Assembly (NCBI GenBank): GCA_003255025.1
Contig: QANY01008662.1
Location: 1,299,763-1,363,762, forward strand
DNA: 64,000 nt
Direction of reading: 5' to 3'
DNA from: Datisca glomerata
Lineage: Eukaryota > Streptophyta > Magnoliopsida > Cucurbitales > Datiscaceae
In this document: piece after piece, positions 24,600 through 35,975 of the stretch
Layout of the letters: each line of letters opens with the position of its first letter
Position numbering within the stretch: the first letter of the stretch is position 1
The notes under the pieces: model-generated
Told to the model about the DNA's origin: nothing
Database searches by the model: none
The model's input: the letters and a program-made list of their open reading frames with translations, nothing else
Position numbers and translations under genes: made by a program

Positions 24600-25110
24600 T
24601 ATGGTTATAGCGCAAATATAAGTAACATCTTAATCTTCCTTTATGGTTTTGATTCCTTTTGGAGACAGATACTTTAGCACTTGGTAAAAGGTAGAAGGTA
24701 CGACTCTCATCTTGTGCAGCCAGGTCTTCCCCATGATAGAATTGTACAAAGATGGAGTGTCTAATACCATAAATTTTGTAATATATGTGAAAGGATCTGC
24801 ATTTACAGGGAGAACATAAATTTCTTTAGAGTAGTTGACGACCCCGTTGAAACCTATCAGTGGTTGCGCAGTCCCTGCAGCTACTGGTCCCCCATGGACA
24901 TCTTCTCAAGTGTAGAGCAATGTAAAATCTTAAGTGCTCACATCGTCAATTAGTCCTCTTCTCAATAAGCAGTGACCAACTTGTATCGAAATGACCAAGG
25001 AGTCATTGTGATGCTCGTCATATCCCAAATCTAAGTCATCGAATATCAACGGGAGATTCCCGTTATCACTCGAAGAGCTTCCTTTCTCCTAGCTTTCCTC
25101 CAACATGAGC
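24600..25110 (-). pseudogene. gypsy protease region remnant
   Basis: Near 24660-24780 the minus strand reads GKTWLHKMRVVPSTF and QVLKYLSPKG, the conserved block just after the aspartic protease in Tat-type gypsy polyproteins. Interrupted by stops. Confidence 0.65.
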
Positions 25111-25499
25111 TTCTTACAATAGATTTTCCTCTCATTCTTGGTGGTTCCTTCTTGTTCAGTCAACCCGATAATCATATCGACAATCCAGAGAGGTTGTTTC
25201 CCGTTATCTCATTTCCCTCCATCACGAGTTTCCTTTTCATTTTCCCGTTTTGGCTCTTCTTTTCTTATATACTGGTGAAGGTATCCATTCTTGACCAGTC
25301 TTCAATGTAATTTTTAAGTTGATAGCATATGGTAAGGGTATTACTTGTTTTGTCTTTATAATGTGGTTCCTTTATGAGCGGGGCCGACCTTATCAACCAA
25401 GGCTTATCCTTGATCATGTCGAGAACTTGATTTATTGACACTGTGTGAGGTGTATAGACTTTATCTCTATGATGGACATCATCAGCATGTCCCCTTCGG

Positions 25500-26350
25500 C
25501 TCTCAGTCATATCCCACTTGATGTCCCCCCATTCATTATATTTTTTCGTTCTCTGCGTTCTCTTCCTGTGGGTTTTCAGAATATTGTTATCCTTTTCGAG
25601 ATTCCTTATTCCTCCCTTCTGCTAGCTTCAACAAGCTTTTATTTTCTTCTTCCAGTGTGATGTAGGTCTGAGCCCGTTGGAACGTTTTAGCCATAGTCAA
25701 TGGTTTCACATTTGAAAAATCTTCAAGGAGGGGTGAATTTGGATCTAACCTTCTTCTGAAAGCTAGTCTGGTGGTCATCGCAGTCCTCCACCTTGGTCAT
25801 CTATTCCTTGAATCTGCGAGTATCTTATTGTAGGGACTCTCCCTTTTTAGCAGAGATAGTCAAGAGGTACTTTGTGTCCTCCATCACCACACGGTAGGTA
25901 GAGTAGTGCTCTAAAAGATAGAAGACATGACAGTAAAGTTAGTAATTGAGTGTGCGGGAAAAGAATGATACCATTTCAAGGCAGTCCGGTCTAGACTAGT
26001 GGGGAACATTCTGCATATTAGCTCGGCCTCGTGTTGATGTAGTGCCATAACTTGTTTGAACCATCTAAGATGATCCACCGGATCAGACTTTCCTTCGTAA
26101 CATTTGAATTTAGGTGCCACAAATTTCTTCGATATTGGGACCGCTAGGATCTCTAGACTCAGTGGAGTTCTGGTGAGCGATGCGAGATCGGCCTTTTTTG
26201 TACTCCCAAGATTCATTATCTTTATCATCTCTCTTTCCAGCATCTCTTCCACAGCCTCTTCCGTTATGACTTTCAGCGGACGAGCTTCTCCCGTTGTCTC
26301 TTTTGTGTGAAGTTGGGATTGGATTTCCCCATCTTCATACTGCACATTCT
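25500..26350 (-). pseudogene. gypsy gag remnant
   Basis: 25911-26345 holds a retrotransposon gag domain: FVAPKFKCYEGKSDP, HLRWFKQVM and FPTSLDRTALKWYHSFP. The fragment 25587-25778 continues the C-terminal part (MTTRLAFRRRLDP). Frames are broken between them. Confidence 0.85.
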
Positions 26351-26724
26351 TGTTGTTCTCGTTATCCTCCCATCTAGAATCATGTCTGCCTCATTCTGAA
26401 CAGTTTTATCGTTCCTCATTATTGGTTCGTTGTCTAACCTCTATACGTATCTGTGCCAAATCCCATTGTAGCACGTTGATCTGGTCTTGCACTGTTTGTC
26501 ATGCATTGTGCAGCGTTTCAGCATTCTATTGTTCCATCTCCTGCATTTCAGTCAGGATGGTTTAAAGCATCTCGATTGGTGGAACTTGTTGGTCGACATG
26601 ATATCCCCCGTTCCCAGTTCCACTTCCCTCGTTGAGGAAGAATTCGATCTGGTTCTAGGCATCGTTGGGTTTTGGAAGAGTTTCTCTCAAGACTTTCTCC
26701 TTGCTCTCAACGAAAGCACCAAAA

Positions 26725-27083
26725 TGTAAATGATTTTTTCCTCCCACTCAAAAAGTAATAAGAAAAGATAGAAGAGAAAGATAATAATGATACAATGAAT
26801 GAGAGCTTGCTTGGTTTGTATTAAATGAGAATGTTTACAACCCGCCTTTTTTTATAGGCTTTTACATAATCTAGTCAAATATCTCCCAGAATAGAATTAT
26901 CACTGAATTCATGGAAAATATCCTCATATTTACGAGATTATCACTTCATTTACAGAATATTCCCCTAGGATCATGTACATTATCTTTAACTACTCAATCA
27001 ACTCTAACCGTCGGATCATGCCTAGAGTCTTGTTTCTCCTTTTCCCATTATGTCACGATAGCAATCTTCACATTCTCTTCCTA
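26725..27083 (-). repeat. gypsy 5' LTR
   Basis: Pairs with 19966-20320. It contains a minus-strand TATAAAAA box near 26850, in the orientation of gag-pol. The minus strand just inside reads TTTTGGTGCTTTCGTTGAG, the usual leader position for a primer site. Confidence 0.8.
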
Positions 27084-27387
27084 CTCACTCCTATAAAATT
27101 TTTGGTGTACAAAATTCAAATTTTAAAAGTTCATTTATTAAAAAAACATATTATTACTTATTTAAACTCGATATAATTTGTCAAAAAATATTTATCGTAA
27201 ATGTTTCTCAAAACATTTACCTAAAGGAACCCATTAATTTACCCAAAATAAGGGTTTTTGGTATGAATGGTATTATAGTTATTATAGAACTATTCTGATT
27301 TTATCCTAATCAGGATTACATAGATGCTAGTCTTATGAGAAATAGTTCTTAGGCTTGGTCAAGTCTATAGAACGGTAAATAAATCAT
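27084..27387. other. gene-free spacer
   Basis: AT-rich, nothing recognised. Confidence 0.6.
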
Positions 27388-27783
27388 AGGAGTGTTCACG
27401 GTTCGACAATAAAATCGAATCAAACTGTTCATGTCAAAAGAACTAAATAGAACGAACATGAGTTTCAGTTTAGTTTGGTTCAGTTCGGTTCTTCAATTCA
27501 GTATTAATTAAAAATAATAATTTTTTAAATGATATTATTGACAAAAAAATATATAAAATCAAAATTTTATTTCAGTTCGGTTCGGTATGATATGAAATTA
27601 TATATACAAAATAAAAAATAATAGTAATATGAATTTAATATTTCGGTTCGGCTCGGAAACCATCAAAATTTTGAACCAAACCGAAATTTCAGTTCTCTCA
27701 TTTTCTCGAACCGAACACATATAAAGAACCGACGATCATTTTCGGTTCGGTTAGGTAGTTTGGGTAAAATAATTTTCACCCCT
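27388..27783. mobile_element. MITE-like repeat rich in CGGTTCGG motifs
   Basis: Begins AGGAGTGTTCACGGTTCG and ends ATTTTCACCCCT, so the ends are imperfect inverted repeats. Inverted clusters of CGGTTCGGTT and AACCGAAC give it high folding potential. AAATCAT occurs directly before it and three bases after it, a possible target duplication. No coding capacity. Confidence 0.5.
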
Positions 27784-27799
27784 CAGAAATCATTAGGAA

Positions 27800-29190
27800 A
27801 AAGGATATCTGATGCATATGGAATGGCAGGTCTGTGAACATTTGGAATGATTTGTGGCTAAGTAGAAATTATGAATTAGTGGATTTCAGAACACCCCACT
27901 TAACTTAATTTATGATTTAATGAGTGATGTTGGTTTTGGCTAATAGGATGGTTGGACTGCGAAAGAAATTTTGTCAATCCAATTAACTAAAATAAACAAA
28001 CTTTTTGCTCTTGTTTGGCCTATGTGCAGGGATGGTGAGTTTAGTGTTAAATCTTGTTACCATGCTTTACATGAGAAAAAACAAAACTATGGCCCTTCCA
28101 CTCCTTCTTTTGAAGTTTTCTGTCCTGTATGTAGGAAAAGATTCTAGAAAATAATTATACCAAGGTAAATTAATTTTTTCGTACGGAAAGCAATTTAGAA
28201 TTTTCTTCCATCTAAATAGAATCTTTCTATTAGACATATTGTCCAAGATCCTTTATGTCCAATTTGCATAATAATGAAACTGTTGAACATATTCTGCTGA
28301 ATGTCGACGGAGTAGAGCAACTTGGCACTGTTCTCCTATACAGCTTAGAAATAGTGATGAGCCTGTTAATTTTTTGGTCTCTAGTTTCTTGATAATAGTA
28401 TGCCCTTCCATTCTCATCCTGATGGCGGGCAAGTGGTGTTATCATAATAGTATGTCCTTCATTTTTCTGTTAGACCCAGTATGGACAATGGAGAGTGCTA
28501 GAAGAGAATTCACTGAATACTGGAATGTACAAGGCAGAAGCAAGGACCCCCCCTCTATCAGCTTCTCAGAATTGTGGAAAATCTTCAGAACTAATCCTCT
28601 ATGCAGTGAGAATCTGAAGCAACCAGAAAACCAGCCTGGACTCGTCTTGAAGCAGACATTGTAAAACTCAACTATGATGCAGCTTTCAACATTATCAATA
28701 GAGTTTCTGCAATTGGTATTATTGCAAGGGATGGCAGATGTGACCTTTGAAATTCTAAAGGAGGGAAATTAATGAGTGGCTGTATAGAATTAGTTGAATT
28801 GATTTCTATCTATGAAGGTTTGTTATTGGCTAAGAAGGCTGGTTGGAGAAAAGTTATCATTGAATCAGATTGCAAGTTAGTGATACACAATGGCTTGATA
28901 AGAGAAGATGCGCAGACTGGAGATTGAGAAATCTTGTGGAGGAAATCAGACTGCTAGTGTTCTGGTTTCAACATTGTAGTCTTAATTGGTTTGTAGATCC
29001 TTGAACATAGTTGTTGATGCTTTAGCTAAGCATGGTCAGAACTATGATATTGATGAGGTTATCTACTTATCTAGGAATGTATTAGATTCAATTGAGGTCG
29101 ATAAATAATATGTGCAAAGAGGCTATAAACCATCTTAAACTTTTCTGAGTTTATTAATAATTATCTGAAATATCCTTTGAAAAAAAAAAC
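27800..29190 (+). pseudogene. LINE 3' end: zinc-binding RVT region and RNase H
   Basis: Around 27840-28290 the plus strand reads NVWNDLWLS, GEFSVKSCYHAL and RHIVQDPLCPIC, the zf-RVT zinc-binding region that follows RT in plant LINEs. Around 28650-29080 comes a plant RNase H-like domain (GIIARDGR, YEGLLLAKKAGW, VIIESDCKLVIH, ending VVDALAKHG). Stops and frameshifts are frequent. The segment ends near an A-run at 29180-29189. The EN and RT parts are not present upstream, so this is another 5'-truncated copy. Confidence 0.82.
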
Positions 29191-29225
29191 TAAGATAGTG
29201 AATTTAATTAATAATTATCTGAAAT
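29153..29225. repeat. 19-bp direct repeat at the LINE end
   Basis: ATTAATAATTATCTGAAAT occurs at 29153-29171 and 29207-29225, flanking the A-run. Both copies are on the 3' side of the LINE, so they are not its target duplication. Confidence 0.75.
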
Positions 29226-31131
29226 TAGTGCATATAACTTTTTCCTCTAAAATTCCTTCATAACTGGTTCTTTTTTATAAGAAAATCATATTAATAAGTA
29301 ATTATTATAATTTTGTTTTCTTATACGACTGAATATATCGCTTGAAAATATATCTAAACATATTTTTCTTTTATTTTTGGTTAAAATTTTTGACGATTGA
29401 ACAAAATAATAGTGAGACATCAATTTTAGATTAATATTTTTGACATTTCACTAAGTGCGAAGGAGTTTCTATTTACCCATTTAAGCTGAAAAAATATATC
29501 TACGTAAATAAAATAATTACAATGAGTGTTTGTGTTATTTATCATTTCTTTAATCTTCTTTACAGTCACATGATAGTTCGTATTTTTTGTGTGTTCGACC
29601 AAAATGATTTTAATTTTTTCAAATATACATTATAATAATAACTATAATTATGCTTACATTTTAGAAAATTTAATAAATAAACAAAAAATAATATGAATTC
29701 ATTTTATCATATGGATAAATATTTCTCATCCACTTACTTTTCCTTCGGATATATTTTTCTCTAATATTTTTCAGATTTAATCAAGACTTACGAGTAATCA
29801 TATATTTTTCCTTCTCATCAATATTTAATAACTAAATGATATGTGGATCATTAATAGATTAATTTTATTAAATTATTTTAATCAATCATAAAATATTAAT
29901 TTATAAATAATTAAAACATAAATTAATAACTTAAACTTAATAATTATTTATTTATCGTAAAATTATTCAAGACTTAATTAATATCTACAGAAACTGAAAC
30001 GATGTACATTCCTTGCTTTTCCGACTTTTAAGTGTTTAACTGTTTATGAAATTAGGCCGTAGATTTCCTTGTACCAAAAAAAAAAAAAAAGCCAGCAGTA
30101 AAAACAAGAAAGTCCCCACCACTGAACATGTGGGCCCCCCTCTAAATTTAATAGGGTGTGATCGTACGCTTCAGGTTAGAGAGAGAGAGAGAGTATAGAT
30201 CAATAATGGTGATGTGGGGTAAGGTAAAGGAAGGTGGGGATGGGTTCAGATACACCAGATGTTCGTCCCGTACGAGACAGCTTCCATCCCTATTTTACAC
30301 GTATATCCACACGGGTGTAGCTGTATCTCTATCCTTCTATCTTCACACCCTTCTTCTTCTCCCTATTACCATTTTCCCACACCCATTCTTCTTCTTTTTA
30401 CTTACACCAAGGACCCTCTCTTTTCCTTTATTGTCGTTGTTGTAAATATGTTCAATTACAAGGGCATCTTTCTTGAACGTCACAATCATTCATGGACTCC
30501 TATTAATTTTTTCTTTCCAAATTTTGATGTCATATATAAATTTTCAAATTAATTATTTCTCTCTCCTCCATTTATATAATGAATCTCGATTAATTTTTCT
30601 CACAATTTTTGTATCATATCATCAAAATTTTATCATACAAGTTAAGGTTAATAGTTGATTTTAACAATACGTGATTTGGGTTAAAAACTTGTTTGAATGT
30701 AAGACTTGAAGGAGAGCCTCCCAAAACTAAGACCTTTATAATTTTTTAAACAAGATCAGATTTTCATTAACCGAATATCGCAGAGGAGGTCTCCTTCTAC
30801 CTCTTCCCATCACTTTTTCACCATCTGTTGAGCAAAGCTAGCAATGTCACTTGGAAAGCAAAAAAAATGTTGCTAAGAAAGAACTCTCTAAATTTATCCA
30901 ACCCTGACCAATACTAGAAAAGAAAGACCTTTACTACTTAACCAACTATTTTGTTTAATTAGAATATTATACTTAATATATATGTGACGATAATTATAAA
31001 AATAGTTCTATAGACATGTTTGGTATATGTAATTAAAGATAGTAATACTCGTGATAGTTGAATCATATTCTTTGTTTAGAGTGATTCTAAATTACATGTT
31101 TGGTACAAGAATTCACAAGGCAATTGATCAT
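29226..31131. other. gene-free AT-rich stretch
   Basis: No gene. It contains an A-run near 30076-30090 and a (GA)n run near 30179-30193. The pyrimidine-rich stretch 30300-30440 gives spurious open frames. Confidence 0.6.
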
Positions 31132-31882
31132 TGTTTTAACCGAAAATTGTCACAGTACAGGTGTGGGGTCCTTCTAACCAGGAGAATCTATCGAAGTAAC
31201 GTTATATGGGTTCTCTTACTCTTTATGTTGAGTGTACTCTTCCCCTTACTAGAGATTTTCAGGCCTCAACGTCTGTAAAACATAGACAAGAAACCCTAAA
31301 GGCGTGGAATCAGGTGGTTACCTCATCTAAGGGGCCTACGATTCCTAAGTTAGACATTTGTCGATATTTTGACATAATTTTTATAGGGGAGAGAAGATAT
31401 ATCTCTTCAATCGATTAGGGGAAGTATTTGTACCTGGTCCCTCAATGTCGTAAGTTGCGTGTCGAATAAGCCTTTATGGCACATGAGATCTGTTTTTCCT
31501 GGCACCCATTAGATGGAAAGGATGGGACTTTTGACATAAAGCTAGTGGATATTAAATGTTGATGTGCCTATGAGATGACTAAACGAAGGCCATTTTTCAT
31601 TCAGTCGCGGCGAGTAGACCAGTTGGGCGCTCGGGCTTAGGAGGGAGTGCCACCTTAGTTGTCACCTTCAGTGGGTAATGATGACTTTGCACTCGGGGTC
31701 GACAGAGTTTTCCTTGCGCTCTTATTCCTATTTTTACATATGCTTGGGCATGTGCAACCTGAGCTCCATAGTGTTCGACCAGATGAGGTCAGTTATTTTA
31801 CTTTGGTGATCCCCTGCTGTGAGTTACCGAGAGACTTAACATGCGCCATCGCATTACTGGTGGTTGGAAAATACCCATAACA
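31132..31882 (-). repeat. 3' LTR of the 31-35 kb element
   Basis: TG...CA in plus (TGTTTTAACCG to CCCATAACA). Aligns with 34729-35483 throughout. Confidence 0.85.
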
Positions 31883-33149
31883 GTTGCCCACAGTCACTTG
31901 AATGGCTTTATTCATCCGGGTTCGAAGACTTCATCATCTAAGCTCTTTGTCTGAGCTACCTCAGTATAGTGATAGATTAAGTGCCTGTCCTAAGTACTTT
32001 GCATTTGTGCTCAAAGTATACTCCTCAGAGGAGGTTTCACCGAGTGGAATTAATTGCCTGGCCATTTTAGTCATGTGCATTGCTTTACCTTTCCTATGCT
32101 TCGGGGACCATTATCCCCTCGAGAGTAGAAGAATTAGTGACGTGTAGGTGCGCGTAAAGGAGGGTGAGGGTCGTTAACGATGAATCATGACTTGACGATG
32201 TGTCACTTCATTCTTGACACGTCGCTTCATCCTTGTAGTTGATTGGATGACGTTTAGTCTTCTAACGCCCGCTCATTGATTGTAGCCTCAACAGTCGCCA
32301 TCATGGCTCTCTTTAAGGTCCATTAAGCGAAAAGTTTACGTTCTCTAGGCCTATAAATAAGCAGCTTCCTTCTCATTTCCTTCATCTTTACCCCCTTCAC
32401 AGAATCAAAACTCTTATCAATCATCTCTTTTTCCCCTGACTCTTCTTCTCGAAAGAACAATAATCTTTCCCATGTATGGGGTTTCCTCCATTCTAGAGGT
32501 TTGCCTTCAAGATGCTTCTCCCTTCTTATGATTGACGCTTTCCTTTCTGTTGTCTTTTAAATGTCATGACTCAAAGTCGTCGATGTTTCATTTGTGATAA
32601 TTTTTCTGCCATTGATAATTCAATTCGGTAAATCCTTGGTCTGTGTTGGCTGCCCACCCTTAGCGATAAAGACTTTACCTTAACAAGGGCATATAATCTG
32701 ACATGTATCCTTAACCTTTGCTTCACGATGAAGCACCTTGACCGGCCATAACCTATCTCCCTCATTCCATGTTGTCATCATTTTCAATCTTTCATTAACT
32801 TCCTCCACCAATCGTTGGCGTGGTTTCACCGAAAGTAGGCCAAGCACAGCCTTCACAGTCGCATCCTCCGGGTGCTTTTTTCCTCTTTTGTTCGATAGTC
32901 ATGAGGAGGGTAGTGAGTGTCTTTTCTGACGGAGGGAAGGATGAATCTTCCCTTTCATCCCAGACTTCGTCGGCGTAGGATATCGGAACCATTTTCTCCT
33001 TGTGGGAGAGGCGAGGATTGTTGGATCATGTTTTTAAAATTTGAGGAAAAATCATTGAATCGCGAACGGTTCGCTGGCGGAATATCAAAAAAATTTACAT
33101 CAACAAATTTAATCATATTAAATTTTAAAATCATACATTTGTAAGGCAT
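31883..33149. other. interior of the LTR element, with antisense promoter-like box
   Basis: No gag or pol. On the plus strand, opposite to the inferred element direction, CTATAAATAAGCAGC at 32351-32365 is a good plant TATA box followed by a pyrimidine-rich leader. No long frame follows. It may be the remnant of an antisense transcription unit like the one at 20.9-21.6 kb. Confidence 0.45.
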
Positions 33150-34693
33150 CGTTAGGAACTGAGTGTGGACTCTTAAAATAACTGAGAAAGAAAAAAAATT
33201 CCTCTATGAATTCAGCGGCAACAGTAGGAGGGGAAAAAGAACTCTTTTTCTGCTCTGTGTGATTAGGGTTGTGTCAACACACTTAGGTTAGACAACCGTA
33301 ATGCCATCAACTAAATATATATAATTTTAGAATTTTCACATATACCCCATATATATGTAATTTCTGAAATTCACCCCCGTAATCTATTATTGCCGAAAAT
33401 TGCATCTCCCATCAAAGTCAATATTGTGTCTAAATTCATCAATCAAAAATTGATAAATTAAATTGATCTCTATTAATTAATGAATTATTTTTTCTTGTTT
33501 ACTAATTATCCAATAATTAGAAACATCAATTAATTGTTCTTCACTAATAAAGTGACAACACCCATCACATATGAGTTCAGGAAATACACATTGACCCTAA
33601 AATACATTTTGGTCAAACTGATGTTGTTTCTTTTATTCCTGTCTTAATGAGCTACTTCTGAGACCGAATGGACCCACATGAATAAAATTATATGACCCAA
33701 ATACTCGGCGAATTTATCTCCATAAATTTCTGACCTATTTAATCTTGACATCGTACAACTCCACTATATATTTGATGCCGAATCAACTCTCAATTCATGT
33801 GCGTTATATTTTCTATTTTCAAATAAACACTTTTATTTCACGGTCGTCAGAATATTTTAACATATTACCTTTCATGAATATCAGTAATAAGATAGGAATG
33901 TAAAATTATCATTTTAACCCTCTTGTTATTATTTCATCAACTCCTTTATTGATTGTGAATAAGAAATACATAATCGGAAATTGTACGAGACAATTTCCCA
34001 TGTCTTATTCAATAATACATTTTATCAAGTACCTGGCCAGGTTAATTTATTCACACACTTATCAATAAAACATAAATGTGATATTGTTGCATTTTACAAT
34101 CTAACCATGAATTTCTAAACATGTGAATCACGCAACTCCAACATAAATGAATCATGATCCCAACAACCGAGGTATTGTCCAACAAACTCACTTCATTGGC
34201 GTATCAAAGATCGTAACTAACTGGATCAAGTTTCGTATTCACCTCAGGATTAAAGTAATTATGAAATACCCTTATGGTGTAACAATTAGATTTAGAGTTA
34301 GATAATAGGCTTTACTCCAAACTAGTTTGTTACCGGTCTATTCAACATGTTGCACAACATGTCTAGGTCAACTGTTAGAGTCCACACTCCCATGCCCCAA
34401 GACCGGCATCCTTTGGTTCAACCTAACGGTCCTAATCGACTCGATTGTTCAATCGATCCTAAAACAGTCAATAATGTTCTAAACTATTTCAGAAGAGTTT
34501 GTCTGGAAGATCATTCAGTATTAACTCTTCTTACGTTGACAATAGTTCTAGGACTTGAGTAAATTATAAACATACTTTAATTAATAGAAAAACTTCCATT
34601 CATTAATTAAATTCAGTAATACAAGATGTTAGAAAAATAACTAAATACTCATAAATAATTATTACACCCTATTTTATGGACATAATTTCAACA
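33150..34693 (-). mobile_element. copia-type solo LTR, TSD GGCAT
   Basis: A 1544-bp LTR with no internal region, starting TGTTGAAATTATGTCC on minus and ending CAGTTCCTAACG. It is bounded by GGCAT on both sides (33145-33149 and 34694-34698), a 5-bp target duplication. It lies inside the leader of the surrounding LTR element, so it inserted later and then lost its interior by LTR-LTR recombination. A truncated relative in the other orientation is at 21654-22345. Confidence 0.85.
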
Positions 34694-34728
34694 GGCATGA
34701 CTTTACAATCGTTCCCACAGACGCCAAC

Positions 34729-35483
34729 CGTTTTAGCCGAAAATTGTAACTGTACAGACGTGGGGTCCTCCTAACCAGGGAAATCTGCTGAAGTGACATT
34801 ATGTGAGTTCTTTCCGTTTTATGATGAGCGCACCTTTTCTCCTGACTTGAGCTCTTCTAGGCCTCAAAGTCTGCAAAACACAAACAATGAACCATAAAGA
34901 CAAAGAACCGGGGGTGGTTGCCCCGTTTAAGAGCCTCTGATGCCTAAGTTGCCTTTATCAATATTTTGGCATGGTTTTTTTAGGGGAGTGAAGACATACA
35001 TTTTCAGGCGATTAGGGGAAGTATTTGTACCTGGTCCCTCGGGGTCATTGGTAGCATGTCGAATAAGCATTTGTGGGACACATAATCTATCTTGCTTGGC
35101 ACTAATTAGATGAAAAGGAGATGACTTTTTTGACATAAAGTTGATGTATATTAATTGTTGATGCGCCTATGAGATGATCGAATGGAGGTTATCATGTCAT
35201 TCTGTTGCAACGATTAGACCAGAATGGCGCTCGGACTTAGGAGGGAGTGTCACATTGGTCGTCACCTTCGACGGTAATGATGACTTTGCGCTTGGGGTCG
35301 ACGAAGCTTTCCTTACGCTCTTATTCTTATTTTTACATATAATATGGTTTGTGCAACCTGAGCTCCATAATGTCAAATCATATGAGGTCCGTACTTTTTC
35401 TTCAGTGATTCCCTGTTGCGAGTTTCTCAACGTGACTTGACATGTATCGTTGCGTTATTGGTGATTGGGAAACATCAATAACA
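34729..35483 (-). repeat. 5' LTR of the 31-35 kb element
   Basis: Starts CGTTTTAGCCG in plus, where the partner has TGTTTTAACCG, so the terminal TG has mutated; ends CAATAACA. Confidence 0.85.
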
Positions 35484-35743
35484 ATCATAATAAATAGTTT
35501 AATTATATTTAAAATTATTTTTCATTGATTACGAATTTATCTCAATAGTTGTTAAGCGTCGTAATCTTAAATTACGAGCTGCTGATTATATGCATAATGC
35601 AACGTAAAAATCATATTTTACCATTAATTTACTATTAATTCAGCAGTCGCCGTGATTCAGTTTTTCCATTCAAAAGTGTTATAAAATCATTTTCTCATAC
35701 CCATCACGCCGTCCATACAATAAAACATAATAAATAAATAAGG

Positions 35744-35785
<42 letters not shown>

Positions 35786-35965
35786 TTTTGGGAAATACGT
35801 CTTTGACTAAAGAAAATAGAAAAGAAGAGAGTAACACTCTCTTTCAAAAATCTTGCTCTGCTTCTGCTCCTTTTCTCTCCTGCACTGAGCCTTTTCTTAA
35901 TTAAGGTAAGGCTTTTCTCAGATGATGCTTGTTGCTAAGGTGCGCAGCAGCTCCACCACTAGGCG
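35484..35965 (+). promoter_or_regulatory. EPFL promoter and 5' leader
   Basis: Lies between the LTR element and the EPFL start. ATAAATAAATA near 35730 and a long CT run at 35745-35782 look like core promoter elements. The leader carries an upstream ORF (listed separately). Confidence 0.5.
35745..35782. repeat. (CT)19-type microsatellite in EPFL leader/promoter
   Basis: About 38 bp of uninterrupted CT repeats some 185 bp upstream of the EPFL start codon. CT runs are common around plant transcription starts and bind GAGA-type factors. Confidence 0.85.
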
Positions 35966-35975
35966 ATGGGCGTAG
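35922..35975 (+). CDS. upstream ORF overlapping the EPFL start codon
   Basis: ATGATGCTTGTTGC opens a 17-residue ORF (stop at 35973-35975) in another frame, and it overlaps the main EPFL ATG at 35966. If both ATGs are in the mRNA, an overlapping uORF would be expected to reduce EPFL translation. A spliced leader could remove it (TTTCTCAG directly precedes the ATG), so expression is uncertain. Confidence 0.4.
   Translation: MMLVAKVRSSSTTRRWA

Larger units (their letters stand above)
19966..27083 (-). mobile_element. decayed Ty3/gypsy element, Tat-type
   Basis: Minus-strand element with two LTRs of about 350 bp (left 19966-20320, right 26725-27083). Reading from high coordinates the order is LTR, gag, protease, RT, RNase H, then an antisense ORF relic before the 3' LTR. 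No integrase is recognisable; where it should lie there is a copia-type LTR fragment. RT and RNase H motifs match the Tat lineage of plant gypsy elements, which are known for extra, often antisense, ORFs next to the 3' LTR. The pol frames are broken and the RT active-site box is missing, so it is dead. Target duplications were not found. Confidence 0.88.
31132..35483 (-). mobile_element. LTR retrotransposon derivative, TSD ATCAT, with nested solo LTR
   Basis: Two diverged LTRs, 31132-31882 (751 bp) and 34729-35483 (755 bp), bound about 2.8 kb of interior. The 5 bases before the left LTR (31127-31131, ATCAT) equal the 5 bases after the right LTR (35484-35488), a target duplication that confirms both ends. 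The minus strand inside the right LTR reads TTGGCGTCTGTGGGAAC, the position and style of a gypsy primer-binding site, so the element is minus-oriented. No gag or pol remains: the interior is 31883-33149 plus a short leader, and between them sits a 1.5-kb solo LTR. It is therefore a non-autonomous or deleted copy. Confidence 0.85.

Noticed and set aside
30158..30552. Plus-strand frames of about 95 residues
   Set aside because: Low-complexity pyrimidine-rich DNA translated as Ser/Leu/Phe/Pro strings; no domain, no codon signal.
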